Assembly: GCA_002077065.1 (NCBI GenBank) | Contig: NAJO01000089.1 | Span: 1-63,211, forward strand | Direction of reading: 5' to 3' | Length of the DNA stretch: 63,211 nucleotides | DNA from: Cryoendolithus antarcticus | Taxonomy: Eukaryota; Ascomycota; Dothideomycetes; Cladosporiales; Cladosporiaceae | Part shown: positions 29,795 through 40,099 of the stretch, piece by piece | How the letters are laid out: each line of letters begins with the position of its first letter | Position numbering within the stretch: position 1 is the stretch's first letter | Made by a program: the position numbers and the translations under genes | The notes under the pieces: model-generated | Seen by the model: only the letters and a program-made list of their open reading frames with translations | The model's database searches: none | Told to the model about the DNA's origin: nothing

Positions 29795-30769
29795 ACTTCC
29801 TCAATTATTATACCGGAGTGCCTGAAATGACCCTTGGCACTATCTCCTCTTCCACCTACAACTATTAAACACTACTCCAAGAAGCTTTCAAATTCCTAAG
29901 GGCTAGAATGATGGACTTTCCAATTCCGTTTGATGTATGCTTTAAGTTCAGCAAAAAACTCTTCAATCGGATTAAGGTCCGGTGAGTAGGGGGAAAGATA
30001 CACAAGCTTTACACCTGCTTCAACGCATAGCTGCTCTACTCGATCAATCCGATAGAAAGACGCATTGCCCATCACGAGCACAAACCTTGGCTGCGGCCAT
30101 CTACCGCACCATTGTAAAAGCTCGTCTAGAAAGTCCTCAATGACTTCACTGTCTGTCGAGCCCTGGTATATGCGGGCTAGTAGAATGCCGTCCTACGTAA
30201 ACGCTAGAAGTATATGGTATCTTTGGCCCCGATGGAACCTCTCCATTTGCACTGGGGCGGTGCCAATTGGTAACCAGCCCGTTCTGCGGAGACCTACCCT
30301 CCTATCGCAGCCTGATTCGTCTATGTAGACCAAATGATAGGAAGAAAACGCCGTCATTTCGTGCAGGTATCTATCCCCTAGATCTGAATTCTACTCTTTT
30401 GCTTTGCGCCGCATGATTTTTTTCGACTATCCCTTAGACTTCAATGTGCGGCTGATTGTAGAGTTTGAGACGTCAATGTCAAAGACATCCTGAAGAAATT
30501 CAGCAATTTCGTCAAGTTGTTGATCAGATTTCCTACGCAGGAGCTCCTTCAATGCATCGAACATGACTAACGTGATTATCGTTGAGCGACCGGTAGACAT
30601 TGTGAAGGGAGCCTTCCGAGCTCCCAAAAGCCCGTGTGTTTGACCGTATCGCCTTAACTGATCGGCTACTACAGCCTGCCACTTCTGCTATCTGAGCAGC
30701 GGTGAAACAGCCAGCTTGGATCATCGCATGGATCTGCTCGTGCTGCGCAGCTGCCATATTCGGTGCCAT
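29795..30769 (-). pseudogene. Broken Tc1/mariner-type transposase
   Basis: The minus strand gives an N-terminal helix-turn-helix (GCFTAAQIAEVAGCSSRSVK), then after a frameshift near 30620 KAPFTMSTGRS, FDALKELL and ISRTLKSKG. The DDE_3 core follows: YIDESGCDRRVGLRRTGW, LVMGNASF and SPYSPDLNPIEEFFAELK, then CLIVVGGRG. It is dead several ways. About five TAG stops occur at expected Trp or Gln positions (after LKSKG, KAKE, LAFT, HHSSP and SFLE). The second catalytic Asp is Gly (LVMGNA where the family has LVMDNA). It would have moved its own element into TA targets. Terminal repeats were not resolved. Confidence 0.85.
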
Positions 30770-31490
30770 AGGAACCCGCGCCGCGTATTGAAGTCGATCG
30801 ACATGGTAAAGATAAGGGAGCGGAGTTAAAGTGGAAACGTGTCATTACGAACTATGCGCTTGGCAGCTTTGCCGAAGCAAAGAGTCACCGTTACCGTAAA
30901 CATCGTTGCAATCATAGTTAACTTCAGAGCCTGAGGTAGAGGGTGATATTGCCTCGTAGCATGTTAGTGCTTCCTGTCTACAGGTCCCGTACCGCTCATA
31001 ATTGCACATGACCCGGGTTTGTCGGAGCAACTTAATGAAATCTTGCAGGAGAAGATCTGTCGGGGGGGGGGTTAGTTATAAATTGTGGAGGGTGTTGTTA
31101 GTAGCCTTGCGGTTAGGTGGGTTCGATGCGGGCGAACCCGTCGGCCGCTTGGCTCCGCGCCTAGAATCCCTGCTTCGCGAATCTATTGAAGAGTGTCTGG
31201 GGTGAAGCCGAGGCTGCAAGATACTGTACCAACAAGATCTTCTCATCGAAGTAGCCGATCTCTCTAGACAAGGGCGGGCGAACTTAGTCTATTTAGAGAG
31301 GCTTTCGAGAAAATACTTTGACTGGTAGGTAGACGTCTCAACCTATGCTTCCCATGTATTATCAAAGAGGTACCATAATTACCGGTCCGTGTATTCGATA
31401 GGAGCTAAGTGAAATGTGAAAGCTTCAACACCACTTGTTAATAAGCGTCTTCCTAACAGGCCATGAATGACAAAGCTTACAAATACTAAA
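30770..31490. other. Intergenic stretch
   Basis: No gene recognised. It contains a G9 run at 31062 and a perfect 7-bp hairpin at 31118-31138. Confidence 0.4.
31118..31138. other. Perfect 7-bp hairpin
   Basis: GGGTTCG and CGAACCC flank the loop ATGCGGG. The left arm resembles a tRNA B-box but no tRNA can be folded around it. Confidence 0.4.
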
Positions 31491-32500
31491 TTACGTTCCG
31501 TCCCGTGAACGAGCCCACAGATCCGATGACTCGATTTTCAATCGAGTTGGTGGTGCTGCCTCCTCTAGACCGTCGTTGATGTTCCATTCTGAGCGTATTG
31601 GGAGGAGATGATCGGTAAGCAGGCCAGCTTTAGACAACACAGCGTATGCATGGAACGCAGCATCTTTTTTAGCCGCGTCCTCTGTTCGCCGCGTCCGCTT
31701 ACTCGACGCATGCCTTGCATGCGCAGGGATGCTATGAGGTAAGGTGACACTGGCCCCAATCCATCCCTTCTGGACCTCATGATAGGAAAAGTTTGGCCTG
31801 GTATCAACGTATGGATCGCGTTGAAGTTGCTGGCAAAAGTAGTGGAGGTGCTGAAGCGTTGGATCTGCGTCGGGCGTTGCTCTGGGAAAGATGTCAGCGG
31901 GTTGACGTTGATATTGATAACTCTTTGAGCCCACTAGTTGCTTCCAAGAGGGAATGCACTAACCCAGTTGACTCTACTTTAAGTATGTAGTCCATAGCTT
32001 CGTCATCTGCCTCAATATGGCAATAGCATTCGGCCTGGCGACGCTCTTTCTGGCATAGAGAAATGAGTTCATCCTCGAGCTCACGCCATTGGGCTACTTT
32101 GCTCTGATCAGCATTCAATCCGAGCAACATGCTATAACGCGAGTGTTGATGTCTCGCTCGACCTCGCCTCTGGACGTAAGACTACAGATTTGCTGGCAGA
32201 TCAAAACAAGCAATCATATGCAAGCTTGAACGTCAATGCCTTCCTCGAGGACACTGGTGGCAACAATGACATTGGCCTGACCTTCACGAAAGCTCGCTAG
32301 AACCTGCTTCTGAGATCGGCGATCAATCAACTCCATGATAGCAAATTTCCGACCAGAAAAGCTAGAGCTGCCCACGCTAGGAACGCAACGTAGCCCTCCG
32401 TCCGCCGTTGAACGGCTGTTGAGCGGCGAGCTCAACACACTGGCCACAATTCTCTGGTTGACAAAGACTATTCCGTAAAGATCGCCGCCAGGGTTCTGCA
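31491..32500 (-). pseudogene. Decayed Dicer-like gene: helicase C and DUF283 region
   Basis: Minus-strand pieces fit the middle of fungal Dicer-like (DCL-2-type) proteins in the right order. These are GIVFVNQRI, SGRKFAIMELIDRRSQKQVL, SFREGQANVIVATSVLEEGI with DVQAC, then MIACFDLPANL, a TAG stop, and SYVQRRGRARHQHSRYSMLL. The VLEEGID and QRRGRAR motifs V and VI of the helicase are clear. Next come QWRELEDEL and EADDEAMDYILKVESTG, then in another frame DRxxYVDTRP-like DPYVDTRPNFSYHEVQKGW and EDAAKKDAAFHAYAVLSKAG, the dimerisation (DUF283) region. Frameshifts near 32225 and 31925 and the stop near 32185 destroy it. The N-terminal helicase and the PAZ/RNase III half are not present here. Dicer makes small RNAs against viruses and transposons. 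An intact copy may exist elsewhere. Confidence 0.82.
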
Positions 32501-32759
32501 GAAGATGGGTCAGTAAGCACTGTACCTTTGCCGATATTCTCGAGAACTGTTTGCTCGATTACACACGTTGACAATTTGTGTTTTCCGCGGACATTTAGCT
32601 CGTTCATGGAAGAAATGCGAAGTGGTTTAGAGTGAGGTGCTTGGAGATTCGTGCAGCTCTCGATGTTGATCTGCTGGTCGCTCGGTTCCACCCATCACGA
32701 TCGCTTGCTCCGGAAGATCGTAACCCTATACAATGTTTTGGTGTACGCCTGCCAACACG

Positions 32760-32830
32760 GCCTTAATGGTCTAGTGATATGACGTGTCCTTCACATGGAC
32801 AGAAGCCCGGGTTCGCTTGCCCATGTCTCG
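32760..32830 (+). pseudogene. tRNA-Val(CAC)-like relic
   Basis: From TG at 32767 the sequence follows tRNA-Val: D-arm GTCT-AGTGATAT-GAC, anticodon stem TGTCC/GGACA (5 perfect pairs) with loop TTCACAT giving anticodon CAC, variable loop GAAGC, and a B-box-like CCGGGTTCGCTT. The T-stem 3' strand (GCCCA instead of CCCGG) and the acceptor stem do not pair. So the 5' half is tRNA-like and the 3' part has decayed or belongs to something else. It could be a tRNA pseudogene or the head of a tRNA-derived SINE. Confidence 0.45.
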
Positions 32831-32975
32831 AAGAAGTGCTCCACATGTGCGCTCCGGGATATATTACTTCGGAGGCCCATACGAAGTTGCCTGAGCCATT
32901 TCTTGCATGCTTCCTCCCGTGTAATGCCACAACGTGACTCGACGAGGGCACTATTTGGATCTTCTGGCTCAAAGG
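32791..32975 (-). pseudogene. Short protein-like remnant
   Basis: The minus strand reads PEDPNSALVESRCGITREEA, then WLRQLRMGLRSNISRSAHVEHFFETWA to a TGA at 32791. The helical, evenly charged composition looks like real coding sequence, but I cannot name the family. It partly overlaps the tRNA-like relic, so both readings cannot be fully functional. Confidence 0.3.
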
Positions 32976-33400
32976 CTCAAGTGTGTGACCGTAGATGTAG
33001 CAGCTGCTCAGTACGACGACAGCATGTGGAGAGTTTGCGGGCAAAGCGACTGACTCCCCAGGCATCTGGACCAGAGAACAGCCATGATTCATCCGGCGCA
33101 GCGCTTCCTCCGTATCAGCATAGCAGTGTCACTCGCTATGCGTACATGGTGTGTGTTCTAATTCGTAGTTGCACAACGGTTCAGCATGAACATGTTCCCT
33201 GAAAATCCAAGGTACGGACGTTAACTCTTCTTCCATCAAACAGAATTGCTCGGAAAGTCGTCATTTCGCAGACGTCTAGGAAACCGCTTTCGAGCGACAC
33301 AGTTTCGCCTGTCGGCAAGCCATATCGGCTCGTGTTCGGGAAGGAGGGCAGTGTCCACGGCTATTTCTTCAGTAGTACTGTCCGATCGCAATTGTAGATA

Positions 33401-34107
33401 TTAGACGTCCGTTCCAGATGTCAGGCTTATCTCGATGCCATCAAGTTTTAAGTTATCGCCCGCCCATTGAGCCAATGAAATCTGGTTACCAGCCAAGTGG
33501 CAGTTTTCCAAGTGCAGAACACGGAGGGTAGAGGCATGTCTTGCCAGAAACCCTTTAAACAAGCCTGTGGTAAGACCCACCCTTGAAAGTCCATAGATTT
33601 GAGATTCGGATAAAATTGGTCGGCAAGCCACGACTGGTATTATACCACAGAGTCCAGGCCCTCGTTCCGTACCAAAGATCTTGCATTCGCCGGAAACCGA
33701 AAGGCTAATCCAAGATGCTCAAGATTTGTAGCTTTTTCAAGCGTCTGCTGTGTGCGGATGTCTAATTGTCCTTGCATCGTCTCTAAGAATTCTGGATTGA
33801 TGTCCACTTGCAAGTGTAATCGACGCAACTTGTTCACAACATCAAGCATCGAGTCGATGGCCATAGCAGGGATATACAATGGACCTCGTGGGTCAGCTGT
33901 ATTGAGTATGTGAGCATCGTCCTGGAAGATATGAGAACCAACAGAGATGTCGTCGATACAGGCATTTATACTATATTGGACAACTCGACAGATACCGATA
34001 GCGCGCTTGTCTTCAGAGAGGAAGTAGAAGATACGATCGAGACTTTCGTTCGGGAGAGTATCGAGGATAGAGGCTATGTTCCTTCGAATCTCGTGAGCGT
34101 CGCGTAG
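33401..34107 (-). pseudogene. F-box protein with leucine-rich C-terminal part, broken
   Basis: From about 34100 the minus strand is open and reads ILDTLPNESLDRIFYFLSED, an F-box of the LPxExLDxIFxFL type. F-box proteins recruit substrates to SCF ubiquitin ligases through Skp1. Leucine-rich segments follow (LRRLHLQVDI, NLEHLGLAFRFP), then TAA at 33640 where VV and YQSWLADQFYPNLKSMDFQG would otherwise join. A frameshift near 33590 follows and the reading continues as FLARHASTLRVLHLENCHL to a stop at 33401. The TAA fits CAA changed at CpA. The N-terminal end is not defined (a stop lies just upstream of 34107), so an earlier exon may exist. Confidence 0.65.
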
Positions 34108-34467
34108 GGATTATGGTGCATGAAGCGTCCTCGAGTTACTTTGCGATTCTAAGTTGAGGGTCCGACGACCTTGGTTGCAGGACCGAAGTAGCTATTTCAT
34201 GGCGACGGCAGCGCAGTGGTGTACATGTCACTGAACAGGGCGCTTAGGTGTACAAGCAAGTGTGAGTTGCCCGAAGGTTGGAAAAATCTTACTCGGGCGA
34301 TTACGATTCTATCACAGGCCAGATAATTTTAGAGTCTCTGTGCCAACGCTTCTCTCAATTGAACTTAGCTTGAGAACTCCTTAGTCGGTGACTTGAAAGG
34401 TCACCTAATTATAGCCACTGCCGTCTCAGGCGTATAGAACGTCGTTTTCACGACACGTACACTTTCG
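34108..34467. other. Divergent intergenic region
   Basis: This separates the minus-strand F-box relic from the plus-strand gene at 34468 and probably carried both promoters. No clear TATA box. Confidence 0.35.
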
Positions 34468-35858
34468 GTGTCCCTCGTCCATAGCTTCTTCAACAGGGAA
34501 CAAGAAATGGCTCAATTTACAAGGATATACGCTACAATCCACAGGTGCATTAATCAACTGATGCAACAGAGACCACTTATAGCAGATGTAGTCCCTGAAA
34601 ATCGGTTCACAATATCAAGACTTCAAGCTCTGGAGGTACCTGCAGGCGATCATGGCGTGGCGCTGTGCAGGTCATCTTCGGCTCCTTTGAACCAGATTGA
34701 ATCTAGCAACGGTCGAACCATTCGCCGTTTCCTTCCACGAAACGGCGATCGTCACCAGTCCAGCCCTATTGACTTGCAGTCGCCGCGTGCTGAGTTGTAT
34801 GAGGCAGCTACGCATCTCGTGGACCAAGGTGGATCGGCGGAGGTCTCCTCTACATGTTCAGATTCAGCAAACCCAGATCTGCAAGTAGAGGAATGCATAA
34901 GCGGAGAACCTAGAAACGCCACAATACACTCCACGGAAGTCTTGACTCCTAGCTGCGATGCAGTAGCTGAGCCGCTTTCGAACCCGCAATGGTCATTGTC
35001 TCAAGGAACAGATAGAGACGCAATTGGGGCCTTAGTGGACACGACTTGCGCTCCCTTAAGCAGATCGTCATCGCCCTTGCCTATCTCTCCAACACCGAAT
35101 ACAGCAGCCTCTGTTGCGTTGGAGGAGCTTGACCCGCCAGCAAATCCTAGAAAGAAGCGCAAGAGGCTGGTTCCTCAGACTTCTATTTATCCAGATGAAT
35201 CAGGGAGCGATATAGAACGGTCCCAGAGCGGGAAAGAAGGGATCGTCGGGAACCTCTCTTTGAGCGGAGCCAGACAACGACATTGTAGGAAACGGAGCCT
35301 TGAATGGGATCTGGCGAAATTCCTTTCGGATGTTGCGAATTCGTTCGGAGCTAATATTGATTGGGAAGATCTTGAACAAGCTGTGAGCATGGTAAAGAAT
35401 CACGACTACTGGAGTGCAAATTTGTGGAGGCCATATATGCTTCTGACGAAACCCGAGGCCGAACCTATCCACTTCATGCAAAGCCTGCCGAGTCTTGTGA
35501 GGGAAATTGAATACAACGGTTCTACTCAGCGACTGATGCAAGTTCGGAAATGGATGGCATTTGCGCATTTCCACTGCACGTACAAACTTGCACAAGCCAA
35601 TCACGACACTTTTCTGCAGTGGACAGAGAAATTCTCCCAGAAGAGGGCTACCACACTTGTACCGACGACAGGGGGGACGAATTCAATTGTGAAAGGTCGC
35701 TTCATCGACATCATCTTCTGGTAGTCTGGAAAATCCAGAACCCAGGCCGCCACCAAGGTGAATGATTGGCAGAGCTATGGGAAGCCTTGAGCAACGCTGA
35801 TCAAACGCCTGGGGTACGGCAGCTTACTTTTGGTTCCTCCCAGATTGACGGAAGAAAG

Positions 35859-35923
35859 GTATGACCATATCAGTGTCTACTGCAAGATCCTATTCTAGCG
35901 AAATCATACTGCTAACAACACAG
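35859..35923 (+). other. Spliceosomal intron (65 nt)
   Basis: GTATGA at the donor, GCTAAC branch site and ACACAG acceptor: a textbook fungal intron. It shows that the surrounding gene was once spliced and transcribed from the plus strand. The exons on either side are now in different frames. Confidence 0.7.
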
Positions 35924-36854
35924 ATATCATCGGTCTACGGCACGTGCGATCCGAAAAATTTGTAGAGCTTGTGGACGCCATCGAAAAACGTAAGGAATGC
36001 TTTGTGGATGCCTTGGCTAGGGCGACGAAGATCGTGGAGGCATTATTTCAATCTCCAGCGCAACTCACATTCCATCAGCCGGTAGAATTGCCCTCACCGA
36101 TCATTTCGCACTCGTCACGGTCCCTAGCTAGGCCAGCCCCGGATGGCACGCCTCAATCCAACATCGTAGATCCTTTGATGCTCGCTATTGGGGATTGTCA
36201 CAGCTTTCCTCGTGCTGACGGCACAACAGCCCTTGTTGGACAGCAGGATCCAACCCCTTTGTTCCAACAACAGGCTGGGTCGGAAGTTCGTCGCTTGATC
36301 AGAGGCGGTCGCTATATTGTTTCGCCGGACGCCGTACAAGACCAGAGAACGACGGCATCCCTCGCTCGGCGCGACTCTTCATGCGTGAACCTCCCGCAAA
36401 ACTCAATGTCGTCCAATGACTTGACTTCCAGCGACTTACATCGGCTTTCCACTATCTTTGTGCCAAGAACTTGTCCGAAACTACTGTGGACTGTGGCCCG
36501 CCAGTTTTTCACATTTGGCCGAGTTTCAAGATAACGGAACCCATCTTAGGAGATGACACGGCAAATTGGTCCCCAGCTTGCTCTGCCATCTGCAACGAAT
36601 TCCGCTATCAAGTGCTACCATACTTTGTAAGCCATTACTGGCAACTAGCTATTTTCGACCAAGTCGATCACGTCATTTCTCGGTACCACTGTTTCTGGCC
36701 TGACGGAATCGATCTATTCACCGTCTCTGTTAGTTTTCTATATGGCGACTATTCTCCCGTGTCTTATCTACATGTTGAACAGGTACTTCAGCGATGGCTC
36801 AATTCGAACGGCGGGAATCAAAGCCAAGTTGTATACCAACACTATGTCGTGAAG

Positions 36855-36903
36855 GTAACGCCGTTGCATGCTCCTACTATTTTTCTCTGACTGATAGCTT
36901 TAG
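36855..36903 (+). other. Spliceosomal intron (49 nt)
   Basis: GTAACG donor, CTGAC branch-like motif and CTTTAG acceptor. Phase 0 on both sides. Splicing avoids the TGA at 36888 and joins YVVK to ETPSSV. Confidence 0.65.
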
Positions 36904-37107
36904 GAAACTCCGTCATCTGTAACTTCTTATGACACAGGTATCATGACCTGGTGGGTTGCTCAATGACTAGTGTCCGGAGATGGTTTGGATGGAGGAACAA
37001 CAGATTGGGAGCATGTTCGATCTCTTGCTACTCAGGTTCTTGAAGAGGATATATTTCAAGAACTGACCGATTACAGTAGACTTGGTCGAATTTGCAATAG
37101 GCACTGA

Positions 37108-37977
37108 CGGATTGCAAGCGATATAGAAGAGCGCTATACCGGTACAAGGAAGAATTGATATGGAACTACAAAGTACTTCCAGTCTGGCATCGACTCACGG
37201 TTGGACTATCCTAGATCAAGTTGCTTCCCTTGGCCAAGGACACGGACAAGCATGACAATCTGCAAAGGACGTTCACCAAGGCCACTTAACCCATAAATTC
37301 AAGTACGACGTAGTACAGCGCGCGTTTGGTGCCCCAGACAGCGTTCCTCCTGAGTAACGGCACATTGACATCCTTGACATCGGCAACCCCTCTGGTACAA
37401 TCTCTGCCCTGACATTTAACACCGCCACTAAATCGCGAGGAAGCTCGATTATGCCGACTACGATAGTTTGTTTTCTCGATATGGTGCTATGCCGTCGCAT
37501 AGAAATGTTTGGATCATCCTCATCCAGGTGCTAACGGTCTCTCGCGCCTCCGGCGACTCCGCTGCGTGCGTTACAGTCGGCGTGGTGGTAGACGTTGACG
37601 GCGAGGATTGGTATTCTTCCAACGGCGAATGGGTTAAGAACTTCAATCACTTCTTCGTTAGTAACCCGCACTTTGTCGACTTTCCAGCGAGCGTGTCGGG
37701 CATCAGCCTTAAGCGTGGAGACTGCCCGCAAGTCAAGGAGATCTACCTCACAACCGTGATTGAATTTACTCACGGCTATTCTAGAATTATGGATCTTGGC
37801 ATAATTCACGCTGTCGTCACGGCTAGCCGATGCCTCATGTTCGGGCGCTTTGTGTTGCCACGGGTTGTGCAATGTGATGGTAGAGTACTGGATAAAAGCA
37901 AGCGCTCAAAATTCTCAAGACACGAACGCTGTACAAGTTATGGGACAGTTCCAAGAAGGCAAGTATGGTATTAGGTT
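37108..37977. other. Region with overlapping unassigned open frames
   Basis: A 168-codon plus frame (37468-37974) and a 113-codon minus frame (37531-37872) overlap. Neither shows a known motif and I cannot choose between them. No gene is asserted. Confidence 0.3.
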
Positions 37978-38631
37978 TTACTTTGCACCAAGACTGCTGT
38001 ACTTGTCGTTCGGGTGCACCTCGTCCTCCCCACTCAGCACGTCCGTCTTGTTGACCGTGACATATGCAGCCATCGACTCGCCATCGTCGCTCTCATCCAT
38101 GGAATCATGCGCTACCTCCTCTCCCTCATCAACCGGCTGCTACTTCTTGATCTTCTCTTTCTTAGCCGTGTGACGCTCCAGCTGCAGTAACTCCGGGAAC
38201 GTAGCCGTAGTGTGACGCTGGATGTGATCCGTCTTACGGAAGGTGTCCTTGTTTGCAGCGAACGAGTCTTTGCCAAAGCAAGTAGTCTCAATAGCAAAGA
38301 GATCCCTCCAGTTCTTCTTGGCTACGGCGAGCATCGTCTTGCGGTTTGTTGCGACGAGCTTGACACGTGCGGAGGCGTCATCGCCGAAGAGGATGTTAAG
38401 CTCGCGCTGAACCGATGGCTCAGCGTATGACACCCGACCGACGAGGGTCTGCGACACCCCACATGATTGGTCGACGCACAGACCGTCACAGGTCGAGATT
38501 AAGCGGTCCGTGCGCTGACCAATCAGTGTTGAAGTCACATGAAAGTTCGAGCCAGGAGTCTGCATCCCTCTGCCAGGATTGTGGCCAATGACGAGTAGAA
38601 GCACGAACCCTGATCCACACAGGAGCTTCAT
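37978..38631 (-). pseudogene. Uncharacterised protein with one in-frame TAG
   Basis: Reading the minus strand from ATG 38631, 163 codons run to TAG at 38140-38142. The same frame then continues for 54 more codons (PVDEGEEVAHDSMDESDDGE, YVTVNKTDVLSGEDEVHPND) to TAA at 37978. The stop lies between KK and QPVDE, so CAG changed to TAG is likely. The middle region (FGDDASARVKLVATNRKTML, KKNWRDLFAIETTCFGKDSF) looks like a conserved folded domain, and the C-terminal part is acidic. The N-terminus is hydrophobic (LLCGSGFVLLLVIG) but may instead be an upstream exon or intron remnant. Family and role unknown. It is divergent from the kinase relic starting about 210 bp away. Confidence 0.5.
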
Positions 38632-38843
38632 TCCCTGTCAGTTTCTTCACGCCTTCTTCCAGATATCCGCTGGATCATAAAGCCTCAGGTTTTCGTCCAT
38701 AGCTTGGACACACCTTAGGTCGAACATCAGTGGCAGGGACATGTTGGACTCTTCAAGACAGTCAGTTGGACACAAGTCGTAGGAACCACAGAAGCTTTAC
38801 TGACTGTCTTTTGCATGGTCTACCGAAACATGCTCGTAGCAAA

Positions 38844-39722
38844 ATGACAGGCAAGATTCTACTAGGCGGGAACACTGCATCGCAGCATGAAGGCACTGAT
38901 ACTATAGCCATAAACAACAACTTCCTTAACCGGTTGTTCACCAGACTAGCACTCGGTACGCTGGGACGGCTACACAAACCTGATGGCCGATGCGTTCCTA
39001 TCTCACAACGCATGACCGTTAAGACAGGGCGGCGGGTCCATTTGACAGAAGCGGCGGCTATGGAGTTCCTTGCACAGAACACGTCGATTCCGGTTCCCAA
39101 AATCTACTGTTCATTCGGCCACAAAGACCGTGCTTTCATCCTTATGGAGAGGATCCATGGTGAAGAAATCCCTCCAGCGTGGAAACAATTGCCGGAAGTG
39201 GCCCGTCGGGATATTCTCGTGCAACTGAGAGGCATGCTTCACGAATTAAGGGCGCTGATACCTCCTCAGGGCACAGGAGTGGAGAGCTGCGTGGGTAGGA
39301 GTCTCTACGACTCCCGAATGAAGCGGTGTTTTCCACGGTTTGGGTCATTTAGGACTATCCAAGACTTCCATCTTTGGCTTCGGGATGGATTGCGTCCGTC
39401 TGAGGTCATTAATCGTGAATGTGACCATGAATGACAAGATATCGAGAGGATGGTGGCGATGCAAGACAATCCATGCCTGCCTCCAGTCTTCACGCACGCC
39501 GACCTGAATCCATTCAATATTCTCATACGCGGCGACAACATTGTCGGTATCATTGACTGCGAATTTGCTGGATGGTATCTTCACTATTGGGAGTATACTT
39601 CTGCGTAGCATGGCAATTATACTAGGACGGGCTGGCAAGATGTGTTGGATCAGTTCCTTGACCCCTTCCCGAAGGAGTTGGAAGTGGAGAACACACGGCA
39701 GAAGTGGTGGGGAGAAATATGA
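38844..39722 (+). pseudogene. APH/choline-kinase-type phosphotransferase with two stops
   Basis: Fungal aminoglycoside-phosphotransferase-like kinase fold. One frame runs from ATG 38844 to TGA 39720. The N-lobe has AAAMEFLAQNTSIPVPKIY and RAFILMERIHGEEIPPAW. The C-lobe has the catalytic loop FTHADLNPFNILI (HxDxxxxN) and the metal-binding IIDCEFAGW, then LDPFPKELEVENTRQKWWG. Two in-frame stops interrupt it: TGA 39432 just before the catalytic loop, and TAG 39606 (TSA, stop, HGN), where the latter probably replaces Trp or Gln. An earlier in-frame Met exists at 38730 but adds unrelated residues. Substrates of these fungal kinases are mostly unknown, and resistance to an antibiotic should not be assumed. 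Confidence 0.8.
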
Positions 39723-40099
39723 TCGAGGCGTACTTGGTTCAGAACGATGCGGGTTACATGCAATACAAGGTCACGTGAATGTAAGGTCTGCGTATCGAAA
39801 TTGGGATGATGGGGCCTGATCAAAGGTAAGATGACGAGCAATGAACGATAATTATCTGTTATGCAGGAATATTAAATTTCTCCTGGACAAGCAATGCATG
39901 TGTTGTAGTGTTATGATGTAAGATGCTGAGAGAGTCACCAGAGTCGCCGCTTATTGTAATTAGTGATACCAAGGAATTGATATACGTGGTATACGCCAAA
40001 TAGTAACATCCGCAAATTGACTAGAAAGCCAATTCTGGAACACATACCTAAACCACGTGTTGAAACGTTCACAAAGCTTATCAATCTTGCGCTATGTTC
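39723..40099. other. Intergenic stretch
   Basis: AT-leaning, nothing recognised. Confidence 0.35.

Larger units (their letters stand above)
34468..37107 (+). pseudogene. Multi-exon fungal gene with weakly Ulp1-like C-terminus, decaying
   Basis: The first exon is open for 418 codons from ATG 34468. It is low-complexity and polar, then has a basic patch (PRKKRKRLVPQ, a likely nuclear signal) and a helical region (WDLAKFLSDVANSFGANIDW). After TAG 35722 the reading continues in other frames: LAELWEALSNADQ up to a textbook intron at 35859-35923, FVELVDAIEKRKECFVDALA, then VSHYWQLAIFDQVDHVISRY with CFWPDGIDLF. A second intron at 36855-36903 splices in phase to SYDTGIMTWWVAQ and LVSGDGLDGG, broken by TGA 36964. 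YWQLxIFD, a later Asp and DTG in place of DCG resemble the His-Asp-Cys layout of C48 (Ulp1-like) proteases, with the catalytic Cys replaced by Thr. That match is weak. Frames disagree across the first intron, so I call it a pseudogene. Confidence 0.5.

Noticed and set aside
31118..31138. GGTTCGA-like motif considered as a tRNA B-box
   Set aside because: It is one arm of a perfect hairpin, and no A-box, anticodon arm or acceptor stem can be placed around it.
37468..37974. Overlapping open frames on both strands
   Set aside because: Both are plausible in composition and neither matches anything I know, so I could not justify choosing either as a gene.
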